This document shows, piece by piece, positions 42,755 through 50,632 of a stretch of 64,000 bases of DNA. This DNA is from Winogradskyella marincola (GTDB lineage Bacteria; Bacteroidota; Bacteroidia; Flavobacteriales; Flavobacteriaceae). The notes beneath the pieces were generated by a model. That model made no database searches, was not told the DNA's origin, and saw nothing but the letters and a program-made list of their open reading frames with translations. The translations under genes and the position numbers were made by a program. The first letter of the stretch is position 1, and every line of letters begins with the position of its first letter. Location: contig NZ_JARSBN010000007.1 of assembly GCF_029624125.1 (NCBI RefSeq), forward strand, positions 124,001 through 188,000, in the 5' to 3' direction.

Positions 42755-43594
42755 TTATCTTAATTCGTTGATTTTACAAACATCCATATCTCCGTAGTCT
42801 AGATTTTCACCTGCCATTCCCCAAATAAAAGAATAGCTCGCTGTACCAGAACCAGAGTGAATAGACCAAGGTGGTGAGATTACAGCTTCTTCATTACCCA
42901 TCCAGATATGTCTTGTTTCTTGAGGCTCACCCATAAAATGACTTACCGCTTGATCTTCTGGAACTTCAAAATAGAAATACACTTCCATTCTACGATCGTG
43001 CACGTGAGCAGGCATAGTATTCCAACTACTACCTGTTTTTATGGTTGTCATTCCCATTTGCAATTGACATACATCAACAACACTATTTACGATATATTTT
43101 CTAAGTGTTCTGGCATTAGCTGTTTCTGCAGAACCTAATTCTATAACCTCAACATCGTTAGTTCCAATTTTTTTGTTTGGAAATGTTTTGTGAGCAGGTG
43201 TTGAGTTTAAATAAAATTTTGCTGGATTACTTCCGTCTTTACTAGAAAACTCAACTTCCTTGTTACCTTGACCAAGATATAAAGCTTCTTTGTGGTCTAA
43301 CTCGTACACTGTACCATCTACAGTTACAACACCAGATTCACCAACATTGATAATTCCTAATTCTCTTCTTTCTAAAAAATAAGATGCTTTTAAAGGATCA
43401 ATCGTTTCTAACTTTACAGTTGTACTTACTGGCACTATACCTGCAACCATAAACCTATCGTAGTGCGAATAAACCCATCTCAATTCATCAGTTTTCATTA
43501 CATTCTCAATTAAGAATTCGTCTCTCAATTCTTGGGTATCGTACTTTTTTACAGCTTGCGGACTAGACGCGTATCTTGTATCGTATTTTGACAT
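42755..43594 (-). CDS. kduI: 5-keto-4-deoxyuronate isomerase (KduI)
   Basis: Zinc cupin isomerase of 279 residues (E. coli 278) that converts 5-keto-4-deoxyuronate to 2,5-diketo-3-deoxygluconate. The metal motif is MPAHVHDRRMEVYFYFEV (His, His, Glu at about 198-210), with a further His in PPWSIHSGSG. It is the first gene of the nine-gene operon kduI-kduD-uxaC-kdgF-dctPQM-uxaB-uxaA. The promoter carries a perfect copy of the shared palindrome. Confidence 0.95.
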   Translation of the reverse strand: MSKYDTRYASSPQAVKKYDTQELRDEFLIENVMKTDELRWVYSHYDRFMVAGIVPVSTTVKLETIDPLKASYFLERRELGIINVGESGVVTVDGTVYELDHKEALYLGQGNKEVEFSSKDGSNPAKFYLNSTPAHKTFPNKKIGTNDVEVIELGSAETANARTLRKYIVNSVVDVCQLQMGMTTIKTGSSWNTMPAHVHDRRMEVYFYFEVPEDQAVSHFMGEPQETRHIWMGNEEAVISPPWSIHSGSGTASYSFIWGMAGENLDYGDMDVCKINELR

Positions 43595-43608
43595 AATTTT
43601 ATTTTAAT

Positions 43609-43630
43609 TGTAATCGATTACACAAATATA
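43609..43630 (-). promoter_or_regulatory. kduI operon -7 box with LacI-type palindrome
   Basis: On the minus strand TATATTTG (43623-43630) is followed at once by TGTAATCGATTACA (43609-43622), a perfect 14-bp palindrome ending 15 bp before the kduI start. A clear -33 box is not seen. The layout is the same as at SusC, GH28 and PL9. The remaining 220 bp up to the tRNA terminator is AT-rich without other signals. Confidence 0.7.
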
Positions 43631-43854
43631 TAAATAAATATGGTAATTGCTATTTTCGGATTATGAATTTGTTAAAATAGTATTGGTTTGGTTGGTAAAT
43701 TAATAAAAAATATATGAGTTTTTATTAATTCGTTGGGTTACATTAATTTTTTTACGACTAGGATTAGAATCTAAAAACATGTTTTTAACCCTTTAAAAAT
43801 CATCTCTTTTATTGCTTTTATACCGGTAAAATATTGTAGTTAAATAAAAACAAA

Positions 43855-43882
43855 AAAAGCCGAAACTTTCGTTTCGGCTTTT
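43855..43882 (-). terminator. Terminator of the tRNA-Gly/tRNA-Leu unit
   Basis: A 12-bp perfect stem (AAAAGCCGAAAC / GTTTCGGCTTTT) with loop TTTC sits 6 bp after the 3' end of tRNA-Leu and ends in a T-run on the minus strand. Confidence 0.85.
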
Positions 43883-43888
43883 CATCTG

Positions 43889-43973
43889 TACTGAAGGCGG
43901 GACTTGAACCCGCACGGCCATAATGGCCATTGGATTTTAAGTCCAACGTGTCTACCAATTCCACCACTTCAGC
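43889..43973 (-). tRNA. tRNA-Leu (anticodon TAA)
   Basis: Read leftward, the 85-nt sequence folds as a class II tRNA. It has acceptor GCTGAAG/CTTCAGT, D-arm with AATTGGTAGAC, anticodon stem TTGGA/TCCAA with loop CTTAAAA (anticodon TAA), a long variable arm (GGCCATTATGGCC) and T-arm GCGGGTTCAAGTCCCGC. CCA is not encoded. It is second in a two-tRNA transcript. Confidence 0.95.
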
Positions 43974-44014
43974 ATCAAGTTACGGACTGTAACTTAAATT
44001 TTTATATTGTATAG

Positions 44015-44086
44015 AGCGAAAGACGGGATTTGAACCCGCGACCCTCACCTTGGCAAGGTGATGCTCTACCCCTGAGCTACTTTCGC
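44015..44086 (-). tRNA. tRNA-Gly (anticodon GCC)
   Basis: Read leftward, the 72-nt sequence forms acceptor GCGAAAG/CTTTCGC, D-arm AGCTCAGGGGTAGAGC, anticodon stem CACC/GGTG with loop TTGCCAA (anticodon GCC) and T-arm GCGGGTTCAAATCCCGT. CCA is not encoded. It is 41 nt upstream of tRNA-Leu. Confidence 0.95.
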
Positions 44087-44125
44087 GTAGTCTTTTTAAA
44101 GAACATTTCGCTGTAAAAGCGGATG

Positions 44126-44155
44126 CAAATTTAAAATAAATCTTATAAAACCAAA
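44126..44155 (-). promoter_or_regulatory. Promoter of the tRNA-Gly/tRNA-Leu unit
   Basis: On the minus strand TTTG (44152-44155), an 18-nt spacer and TAAATTTG (44126-44133) form a Bacteroidota housekeeping promoter 40 nt before tRNA-Gly. It lies between the mutS stop and the tRNA. Confidence 0.6.
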
Positions 44156-44183
44156 GCCTTTTTTTAAAATAAATTAATTTTTT

Positions 44184-46820
44184 TTACACTTCCTTTTTTT
44201 TCAACAACATACGTTTTATTTCATTCAACTTCATTAATGCCTCAACTGGTGTTAAAGTATCTATATCTGTATGTAAAATCTCATCTTTAATCTCCTCTAA
44301 AAGAGGATCATCCAAGTTAAAGAAACTTAACTGCATATCGTCCTTTAAAGATTTCACCTTATCCGTTAGCTCTTCACTTGAATGAGATTTTTCAAGTTTA
44401 GTTAAAATTTTATTTGCTCGTCTTATCACTTGTTGTGGCATACCAGCCATTTTAGCAACATGAATACCAAAGCTGTGCTCACTTCCTCCTTCAACAAGTT
44501 TTCTAACAAAAAGCACATTATCTTTTAATTCTTTAACAGCTACATTAAAGTTTTTAATCCTATTAAAAGTTTCTGTCATTTCATTAAGCTCGTGATAGTG
44601 CGTTGCAAAAAGTGTTTTTGGTTTTGCAGGATGCTCATGCAGATACTCGCTAATTGCCCATGCAATAGATATACCATCATAGGTACTTGTACCGCGTCCT
44701 ATTTCATCTAACAATACCAAACTTCGGTCTGATATATTATTTAGTATAGAAGCGGTTTCATTCATTTCTACCATAAACGTAGATTCTCCCATAGAAATAT
44801 TATCGCTTGCACCAACACGTGTAAAAATCTTATCTACAAGTCCAATTCTGGCCTGTTCTGCTGGCACAAAACTTCCTATTTGGGCTAGTAATACAATTAA
44901 TGCCGTTTGTCTTAAGATTGCCGATTTACCAGACATGTTTGGTCCTGTAATCATTATAATCTGCTGCGATTCTCTATCGAGATAAACATCATTAGCAATA
45001 TAAGCTTCACCTAATGGTAATTGTTTTTCTATAACAGGATGACGACCTTCTTTTATATCTAGTTCAAAACTATCATCAATTTGAGGATAAGAATAGTTAT
45101 TACTCTTTGCCAAACTTGCAAAACCACAAAGGCAATCTAACTGACCAACTAATTGCGCATTTTGCTGCACCTGAATGATAAATTGATGCATCCAGCTTAC
45201 CAACTCAGCAAACAACTGTTGCTCTATAGCTAAAATGCGTTCTTCGGCACCTAGTATTTTTGCTTCGTATTCTTTTAGCTCTTCGGTAATATAACGCTCC
45301 GCACTTACCAATGTTTGCTTACGCACCCATTCTTGCGGCACTTTATCTTTGTGCGTATTTCTAACTTCAATGTAATAACCAAAAACGTTATTTGATGCTA
45401 TTTTCAATGAAGGAATGCCTGTGCGCTCACTTTCGCGCTCTAACATTTTATCTAAGTAATCCTTGCCTGACTTTGACAAGCCTCTGAGTTCATCGAGTTC
45501 TTCAGAAAAACCTTCGGCAATAGTATTGCCTTTTAAGACATTAACAGGAGCCTCTTCGTTTAGCGTTTGCTTTATTTTCTCGCGAAGCAAATCGCAATTA
45601 TGAAGACTACTTCCAATAATTTTTAAGGCTTCATTTTCACAACTTTCAGAAATAGATTTTATCGGAACAATTGCTTCTAAAGAATTTTTAAGCTGAATCA
45701 CTTCGCGTGGACTCACCTTAGTGGTTGCAATTTTAGAAATAAGACGTTCTATATCTCCAATATGCTTTATTTGTCCTTGCATTTTTTGAAGCGCAACATC
45801 ATGCTCCAGTAAATACTTAACAACCTCATGACGTTGTTTTATTTTTTCGGCATGTTTTAGAGGCAAGGCTAACCAACGCTTTAAGGTACGACCTCCCATT
45901 GCCGAAATTGTTTTGTCAATAACGTTAATTAGGGTTACCGCATTGGCATTGGTAGAATGGTATAATTCTAAATTTCTAATGGTGAATTTATCCATCCAAA
46001 CGTAATCGTCTGTAGCAATCCTAGAAATGGTTGCGATATGCTCTAACTTGTTATGCCTTGTTTCACTTAAATAGTGAAGCACAACTCCTGAAGCAATAAT
46101 ACCTTCATACAAATCTTCTACACCAAACCCTTTTAAGGTTTTAGTATTAAAATGCTTGGTTAATGTTTCGTTGGCATAATCTGCTTGAAACACCCAGTCT
46201 TCGAGATAAAAAGTATGAAAATCATTTCCAAACGTTTCACTGAAAGACTTTCTGCACTTTTTTGAAATAAGCACTTCACTAGGATTAAAATTCTGAAGTA
46301 ACTTATCTATATATTCTGCATCTCCTTGAGAAGTTAAAAATTCACCTGTTGAGATGTCTAAAAACGAAATTCCGATGTAGGTTTTATCAAAATGAACAGC
46401 ACACAGAAAGTTGTTAGACTTAGAATGTAAAATATCATCATTTAATGCCACACCAGGTGTTACCAATTCTGTAACTCCTCGCTTAACGATTGTTTTGGTT
46501 TGCTTAGGATCTTCAAGTTGATCGCAAATTGCCACACGCTCACCTGCTTTTACCAACTTTGGTAAATATGTATTTAATGAATGATGTGGAAAACCTGCCA
46601 ATTCAGTTTCGCTATCGCTACCTGCACCTCGTTTGGTTAAGATAATATCTAGTATTTTGGATGCTTTTACAGCATCACTTCCAAAGGTTTCATAAAAATC
46701 CCCAACTCTAAACAGCAATAATGCATCAGGATACTTTGCTTTTATAGCATTGTACTGCTTCATTAATGGTGTTTCTTTTTTTGCCTTTTTAGCCAAGAGA
46801 AATGTGTATTTTTGCTTCAT
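44184..46820 (-). CDS. mutS: DNA mismatch repair protein MutS
   Basis: ATPase of about 878 residues that recognises mismatches. Mismatch-binding motif [13 protein letters not shown] near the N-terminus; core and lever domains follow; Walker [14 protein letters not shown] (about 628); signature [14 protein letters not shown]; Walker [25 protein letters not shown]. The ORF is open from 46868, but homologues usually begin near [16 protein letters not shown] at 46820 or TTG at 46796 are therefore more likely starts. A hairpin (46821-46836) ends exactly before the 46820 ATG. Confidence 0.93.
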   Translation of the reverse strand: MKQKYTFLLAKKAKKETPLMKQYNAIKAKYPDALLLFRVGDFYETFGSDAVKASKILDIILTKRGAGSDSETELAGFPHHSLNTYLPKLVKAGERVAICDQLEDPKQTKTIVKRGVTELVTPGVALNDDILHSKSNNFLCAVHFDKTYIGISFLDISTGEFLTSQGDAEYIDKLLQNFNPSEVLISKKCRKSFSETFGNDFHTFYLEDWVFQADYANETLTKHFNTKTLKGFGVEDLYEGIIASGVVLHYLSETRHNKLEHIATISRIATDDYVWMDKFTIRNLELYHSTNANAVTLINVIDKTISAMGGRTLKRWLALPLKHAEKIKQRHEVVKYLLEHDVALQKMQGQIKHIGDIERLISKIATTKVSPREVIQLKNSLEAIVPIKSISESCENEALKIIGSSLHNCDLLREKIKQTLNEEAPVNVLKGNTIAEGFSEELDELRGLSKSGKDYLDKMLERESERTGIPSLKIASNNVFGYYIEVRNTHKDKVPQEWVRKQTLVSAERYITEELKEYEAKILGAEERILAIEQQLFAELVSWMHQFIIQVQQNAQLVGQLDCLCGFASLAKSNNYSYPQIDDSFELDIKEGRHPVIEKQLPLGEAYIANDVYLDRESQQIIMITGPNMSGKSAILRQTALIVLLAQIGSFVPAEQARIGLVDKIFTRVGASDNISMGESTFMVEMNETASILNNISDRSLVLLDEIGRGTSTYDGISIAWAISEYLHEHPAKPKTLFATHYHELNEMTETFNRIKNFNVAVKELKDNVLFVRKLVEGGSEHSFGIHVAKMAGMPQQVIRRANKILTKLEKSHSSEELTDKVKSLKDDMQLSFFNLDDPLLEEIKDEILHTDIDTLTPVEALMKLNEIKRMLLKKKEV

Positions 46821-46836
46821 CCCGATTGTCATCGGG
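46821..46836. repeat. Short GC-rich hairpin before mutS
   Basis: CCCGAT-TGTC-ATCGGG, a 6-bp stem with 4-nt loop, in an otherwise AT-rich spacer. It abuts the candidate mutS ATG. Similar CCCGAT...ATCGGG hairpins are scattered in flavobacterial genomes. Confidence 0.55.
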
Positions 46837-46930
46837 ACTTGTAATTGTAAGATTGCTAATGTAGCCAAATAGCCTTATTATATAAAGCCATTTGAACATA
46901 AGTTATTTACAAAACACATAACATTTCAAC

Positions 46931-47464
46931 ATGCGCAAATTAAAAAATAGCGAATTAGACCGTCTCGATGTTTCTGAATTTAAAGAAGCTAAAAAATCAC
47001 CTATAATTATCATTTTGGATAATATTCGTAGTTTGAATAATATCGGGTCTGTTTTTAGAACGAGTGATGCTTTTTTAATAGAAAAAATTTACCTCTGTGG
47101 CATTACAGCTCAACCTCCACATAACGATATTCGCAAAACGGCTTTAGGAAGTACCGAAACTGTTGATTGGGAATATGCAGAAAACACAATAGATGTTGTT
47201 ACCAATTTAAAAAACGAAGGTGTAAAAATTTGTGCTATTGAACAGGCTGAGCATGCAACGATGTTAGATACATTTCAACCTCGACCTAATACTAAACATG
47301 CTTTTGTATTTGGCAATGAAGTTAAAGGTGTAGCGCAAGATATCGTAACCGCTAGTGATGAAGTTATAGAAATACCACAATTTGGGACCAAACACTCTTT
47401 AAATATTTCCGTAAGTACTGGTGTAGTAATATGGGATGTTTTTAGCAAATTGAAGAAGATTTAA
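46931..47464 (+). CDS. SpoU/TrmH-family RNA 2'-O-methyltransferase
   Basis: SAM-dependent methyltransferase of 177 residues with the SPOUT knot. Motif 1 is LDNIRSLNNIGSVFRTSDAF (Asn and Arg, about 29-48), motif 2 AFVFGNEVKGV, motif 3 IPQFGTKHSLNISVSTGVVIWD. No extra RNA-binding domain is present. It may modify tRNA or rRNA; the exact target is not readable. It is divergent from mutS and 26 bp before the carbonic anhydrase gene. Confidence 0.88.
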   Translation: MRKLKNSELDRLDVSEFKEAKKSPIIIILDNIRSLNNIGSVFRTSDAFLIEKIYLCGITAQPPHNDIRKTALGSTETVDWEYAENTIDVVTNLKNEGVKICAIEQAEHATMLDTFQPRPNTKHAFVFGNEVKGVAQDIVTASDEVIEIPQFGTKHSLNISVSTGVVIWDVFSKLKKI

Positions 47465-47490
47465 AATTACTCATTCAAAAAATTATAATT

Positions 47491-48006
47491 ATGCCAATTA
47501 TTAAACCCGTTAGAAATATACACCCTCATATATCTGAAGATTGTTTTGTTGCCGACAATGCCACTATTGTAGGCGAAGTTACTATGGGAAGCCAATGTAG
47601 TATTTGGTTTAATGCTGTTGTTAGAGGCGATGTGCATTATATAAAGATGGGAAATAAGGTGAACATACAAGATGGTGCTGTAATCCATGCTACCTATCAA
47701 AAATCACCAACTACTATTGGCAATAACGTTTCTATTGGTCATAACGCTATTGTTCACGGATGCACAATACACGACAACGTACTTATTGGTATGGGAAGCA
47801 TTGTGATGGATGATTGCGTTATTGAAAGCAATAGCATTATTGCTGCTGGTGCTGTAGTAACCAAAAACACAATTGTAGAATCTGGCAGTATATACGCTGG
47901 TGTACCAGCTAAAAAAGTAAAGGATATTAGTGAGGAATTAATCTCTGGAGAGATTGACCGTATCGCCAACAACTATGTAAAATATTCTGGTTGGTTTAAA
48001 GAATAA
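47491..48006 (+). CDS. Gamma-carbonic anhydrase family hexapeptide protein
   Basis: Left-handed beta-helix protein of 171 residues (YrdA/PaaY-like). Hexapeptide repeats run from CFVADNATIVGEV to IESNSIIAAGAVV. The metal-binding His residues are in VVRGDVHYIKMG-region, VSIGHNAIVHGCTI. The C-terminal helix SGEIDRIANNYVKYSGWFKE is standard. Enzymatic carbonic anhydrase activity varies in this family. It ends 3 bp before the convergent murI stop. Confidence 0.87.
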   Translation: MPIIKPVRNIHPHISEDCFVADNATIVGEVTMGSQCSIWFNAVVRGDVHYIKMGNKVNIQDGAVIHATYQKSPTTIGNNVSIGHNAIVHGCTIHDNVLIGMGSIVMDDCVIESNSIIAAGAVVTKNTIVESGSIYAGVPAKKVKDISEELISGEIDRIANNYVKYSGWFKE

Positions 48007-48009
48007 GTC

Positions 48010-48789
48010 TTAAAAATCTAAAAATGTGGTTTCAAAATTGCCACCTACTAAAGTATTTAAGACCTCAACGTTACTGTTAGAATGTAGTTTTACTGAAGGT
48101 GTTGCTTCATTTAAATTCAATAAATCTTGAGATTGCAAAACAGCCTTAGTTTGTTTGGCGACTGCCAATCCTGAATCTATGATTTTTACGCCCTCTGGAA
48201 GCATCGTTTCTAACATTGGTATTAAGTAAGGATAATGCGTACAACCTAAAACCAGGTAGTCTATATTAGCCTTAAGCATAGGCTCTAAATAGAGCTGTAG
48301 CAAATCTTTCATTTCATCTGAATTCAATTTGCCAGATTCTATTAAAGGTACAATGCCTTCCCCTATCTGCTCTACCACTTTTATGCCATTAGCATATAAA
48401 TCTGAGGTTTTATGAAAAAGCTGACTACTAAGTGTTCCTTTTGTGGCTAAAATCCCAACCGCATTGGTCTTTGTGTTTAAAGCTGCAGGTTTAATTGCTG
48501 GTTCTATCCCAATAAAAGGCATCTCATACGATTCCCTTAAATAGGTGATTGCATTTGTTGTCGCTGTATTACATGCAACCACAATAATTTTGCAACCTTT
48601 GTTTAGTAAATATTCTGTATTCTTTATGGAAAGATTCTTAATCTCTTCTTGAGTCTTATTACCATATGGCGCATTTCTACTATCTGCTAAGTAGATTATA
48701 TTTTCATTAGGAAGCAAGGCATGTATTTCCTTAAAAATGGAAGTACCGCCAACACCAGAATCGAAAATACCAATTGGATAATTACTCAT
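48010..48789 (-). CDS. murI: Glutamate racemase
   Basis: Cofactor-independent racemase of 259 residues supplying D-glutamate for peptidoglycan. It has IGIFDSGVGGTSIFKEI at the start, VVACNTATTNAI with the first catalytic Cys (about 73) and VLGCTHYPYLIP with the second (about 183). It lies downstream of ompH behind a terminator. Confidence 0.95.
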   Translation of the reverse strand: MSNYPIGIFDSGVGGTSIFKEIHALLPNENIIYLADSRNAPYGNKTQEEIKNLSIKNTEYLLNKGCKIIVVACNTATTNAITYLRESYEMPFIGIEPAIKPAALNTKTNAVGILATKGTLSSQLFHKTSDLYANGIKVVEQIGEGIVPLIESGKLNSDEMKDLLQLYLEPMLKANIDYLVLGCTHYPYLIPMLETMLPEGVKIIDSGLAVAKQTKAVLQSQDLLNLNEATPSVKLHSNSNVEVLNTLVGGNFETTFLDF

Positions 48790-48803
48790 ACTTACAAAAA
48801 TAA

Positions 48804-48830
48804 AAAGTCGCTTTATTAAAAAGCGACTTT
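48804..48830 (-). terminator. Terminator after ompH
   Basis: AAAGTCGCTTT (48804-48814) pairs with AAAGCGACTTT (48820-48830), loop ATTAA, followed on the minus strand by TTTTTATTTTTG. It separates ompH from murI. Confidence 0.8.
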
Positions 48831-48855
48831 CAAAAAGATTTTATTTAAAACTTAC

Positions 48856-49356
48856 TTATATTTTTAAGTGAGCTTTTACATCTGCCATAAGGTCTTTACC
48901 ATCTGAAACAAGTAACATTGCAGAATCTAAAACATACTCATATCCTTGAGCTTTTGCCACTTCTTGAATTGCTTTTTTAGCGTCCGCAATTATCGGCTTC
49001 ATTAAAGCTTCATTTTTCTTTTGCATATCTTGATACTGATTCTGCTGGTATAACGTTATCGACTGATCAATTTTAGTAACCTCTTGCTTACGTCTTAAGT
49101 TTTCTTCTGCAGTTTGAGATCCTGCTTCAGATTCATATTGCTTTATTTTATTATTAAGCTCTGTCAACTGATCTTGAAGCTCTGCTTGATATGTCGCTTT
49201 AAGCTTATCTATCTCTGCTTGAGCTGAGATATAATCTGGCATAGCCTCAATTAACTTTTGGGTATCAATATGTGCAACTTTACTTTGAGCTGACGTAAAA
49301 GTAGTTGCTCCAATAAAAAGTACTGCTGCAAATAATAATGATTTAAAATGTTTCAT
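48856..49356 (-). CDS. OmpH/Skp-family periplasmic chaperone
   Basis: Exported protein of 166 residues; signal FAAVLFIGATTFTSAQ, then KVAHIDTQKLIEAMPDYISAQ and a long coiled coil (about 45-125) with alternating Lys and Glu, ending in VLDSAMLLVSDGKDLMADVKAHLKI. It is the standard-length Skp that holds outer-membrane proteins before BamA. It follows the larger paralogue by 31 bp. Confidence 0.9.
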   Translation of the reverse strand: MKHFKSLLFAAVLFIGATTFTSAQSKVAHIDTQKLIEAMPDYISAQAEIDKLKATYQAELQDQLTELNNKIKQYESEAGSQTAEENLRRKQEVTKIDQSITLYQQNQYQDMQKKNEALMKPIIADAKKAIQEVAKAQGYEYVLDSAMLLVSDGKDLMADVKAHLKI

Positions 49357-49387
49357 TTTTCTAAATTGTGTTTGTGTGTTATAATTA

Positions 49388-50479
49388 TTAATTATCTTCT
49401 CCTTCTTCTTTCTTAGCCTTAGCTATTGAATCTCTTTTTCTAAGTTGCTCTTCTCGCTCTTCGCGCGCTTTTTTTCGTTGTTCTAATATTTTCTGTTTTC
49501 TTTCTTCTAAAGCTTTTCTTCTTCGCTCTCTGTCGTTTGCTTTAATTTCAGCAGCCGTAGGTTGCTTCTTTGTGCTTACAGAATCTTTCTTAGCTACAGT
49601 ATTTTCTTTTTTTACTGCAGAATCTCCTTTGAGTGATTTTTTTGCCTGTGTTGTACTATCCTTTACTGTAGATTTAACATCATCCTCAGTTTTATTTCTA
49701 GCATCTAATACTTTTTGTCTGCGAGCATCAGCTTCACGTTTTTTAGCTTCTCTTATAGAATCTTGTGTTGCTCTTCTAGCTTCTAAAGCCTTTTCGCGTT
49801 CTGCACGTTTTGCTGCTAACTGAGCCTCTCTTTCCGCTTTTCGTTCCTCTAATGCTTTCTGTCTTTCGTCTTTTTCTTCACTAACAACTGGCACTACCTC
49901 TTCATCTTCTAACTCTTGGCGCTCTTTTTTATTTTTTGCCTGACTACGCTTAGAGGTTCTTGTAATTGTTCTTAAAACCTGCTCACTAATATCATAACGC
50001 TCTGCGGAATAAAGCATAACTACATCTGCAGATTTATCAAAAACAAAATCGAACTTTTTAGTCTCTGCTATTTGTTGAACAGCTGCAAATATCTGATCTT
50101 GTATTGGCTCTATCAACTGACGTTTTTGAATCATTAAATCTCCATCTGGACCAAAACGCTTTTGCTGGTAATCTAAGATTTCTGCCTCTTCAAAAGAGAT
50201 ATCTTCCATGCGTTCTTCGTACAATTCTTTTGTAAGAAGTACACTTTCACTTTCTAACTCTTTCTTCTTTTGCTCTATAACGCTAAGCTTTTTCTCAATC
50301 TCAGTTTTCCATTGAAGCACTTTTTTATCTAGTTGCGTTGAAGCTTCCTGATATTCCGGTACATTTTGTAAAATATATTCTGTATCTATATATCCTATTC
50401 TAACACCACGTTGTGCATTAGCATTAAAGCTCATAAGACTTATAACTGCCAGTAAAAAAAGAACTTTAAATTTCATCAT
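49388..50479 (-). CDS. Long OmpH/Skp-family protein with charged C-terminal tail
   Basis: Exported protein of 363 residues; signal MMKFKVLFLLAVISLMSFNANAQ (start at 50479 rather than 50518, which adds a non-signal stretch). Residues about 25-180 are an OmpH domain (VRIGYIDTEYILQNVPEY, then VFDKSADVVMLYS). From about 190 to the end the sequence is almost only Lys, Arg, Glu, Ala and Gln (for example RKAEREAQLAAKRAERE), predicted as a long helical tail. This tail roughly doubles the usual Skp size. It sits between bamA and the normal ompH. Confidence 0.86.
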   Translation of the reverse strand: MMKFKVLFLLAVISLMSFNANAQRGVRIGYIDTEYILQNVPEYQEASTQLDKKVLQWKTEIEKKLSVIEQKKKELESESVLLTKELYEERMEDISFEEAEILDYQQKRFGPDGDLMIQKRQLIEPIQDQIFAAVQQIAETKKFDFVFDKSADVVMLYSAERYDISEQVLRTITRTSKRSQAKNKKERQELEDEEVVPVVSEEKDERQKALEERKAEREAQLAAKRAEREKALEARRATQDSIREAKKREADARRQKVLDARNKTEDDVKSTVKDSTTQAKKSLKGDSAVKKENTVAKKDSVSTKKQPTAAEIKANDRERRRKALEERKQKILEQRKKAREEREEQLRKRDSIAKAKKEEGEDN

Positions 50480-50632
50480 GATTGTTTTTGTTTTGAGACA
50501 TATTAAATTGTTTGCCAATCTTTTCGTCAGTTTTTAGTGTTACTAATCTTCAAATTTAACGAAATATATCCTTAAAAATTTTAACACCATGGTGAAATAC
50601 TTAATTAGCAATTAGAAAATATCGTGCCAAAG

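Noticed and set aside
46807..46814. TATTTTTG on the plus strand as promoter of the SpoU-family gene
   Set aside because: It fits the -7 box, but the nearest TTTG is 23 nt away and the leader would be over 100 nt. It also lies at the edge of the mutS coding region.
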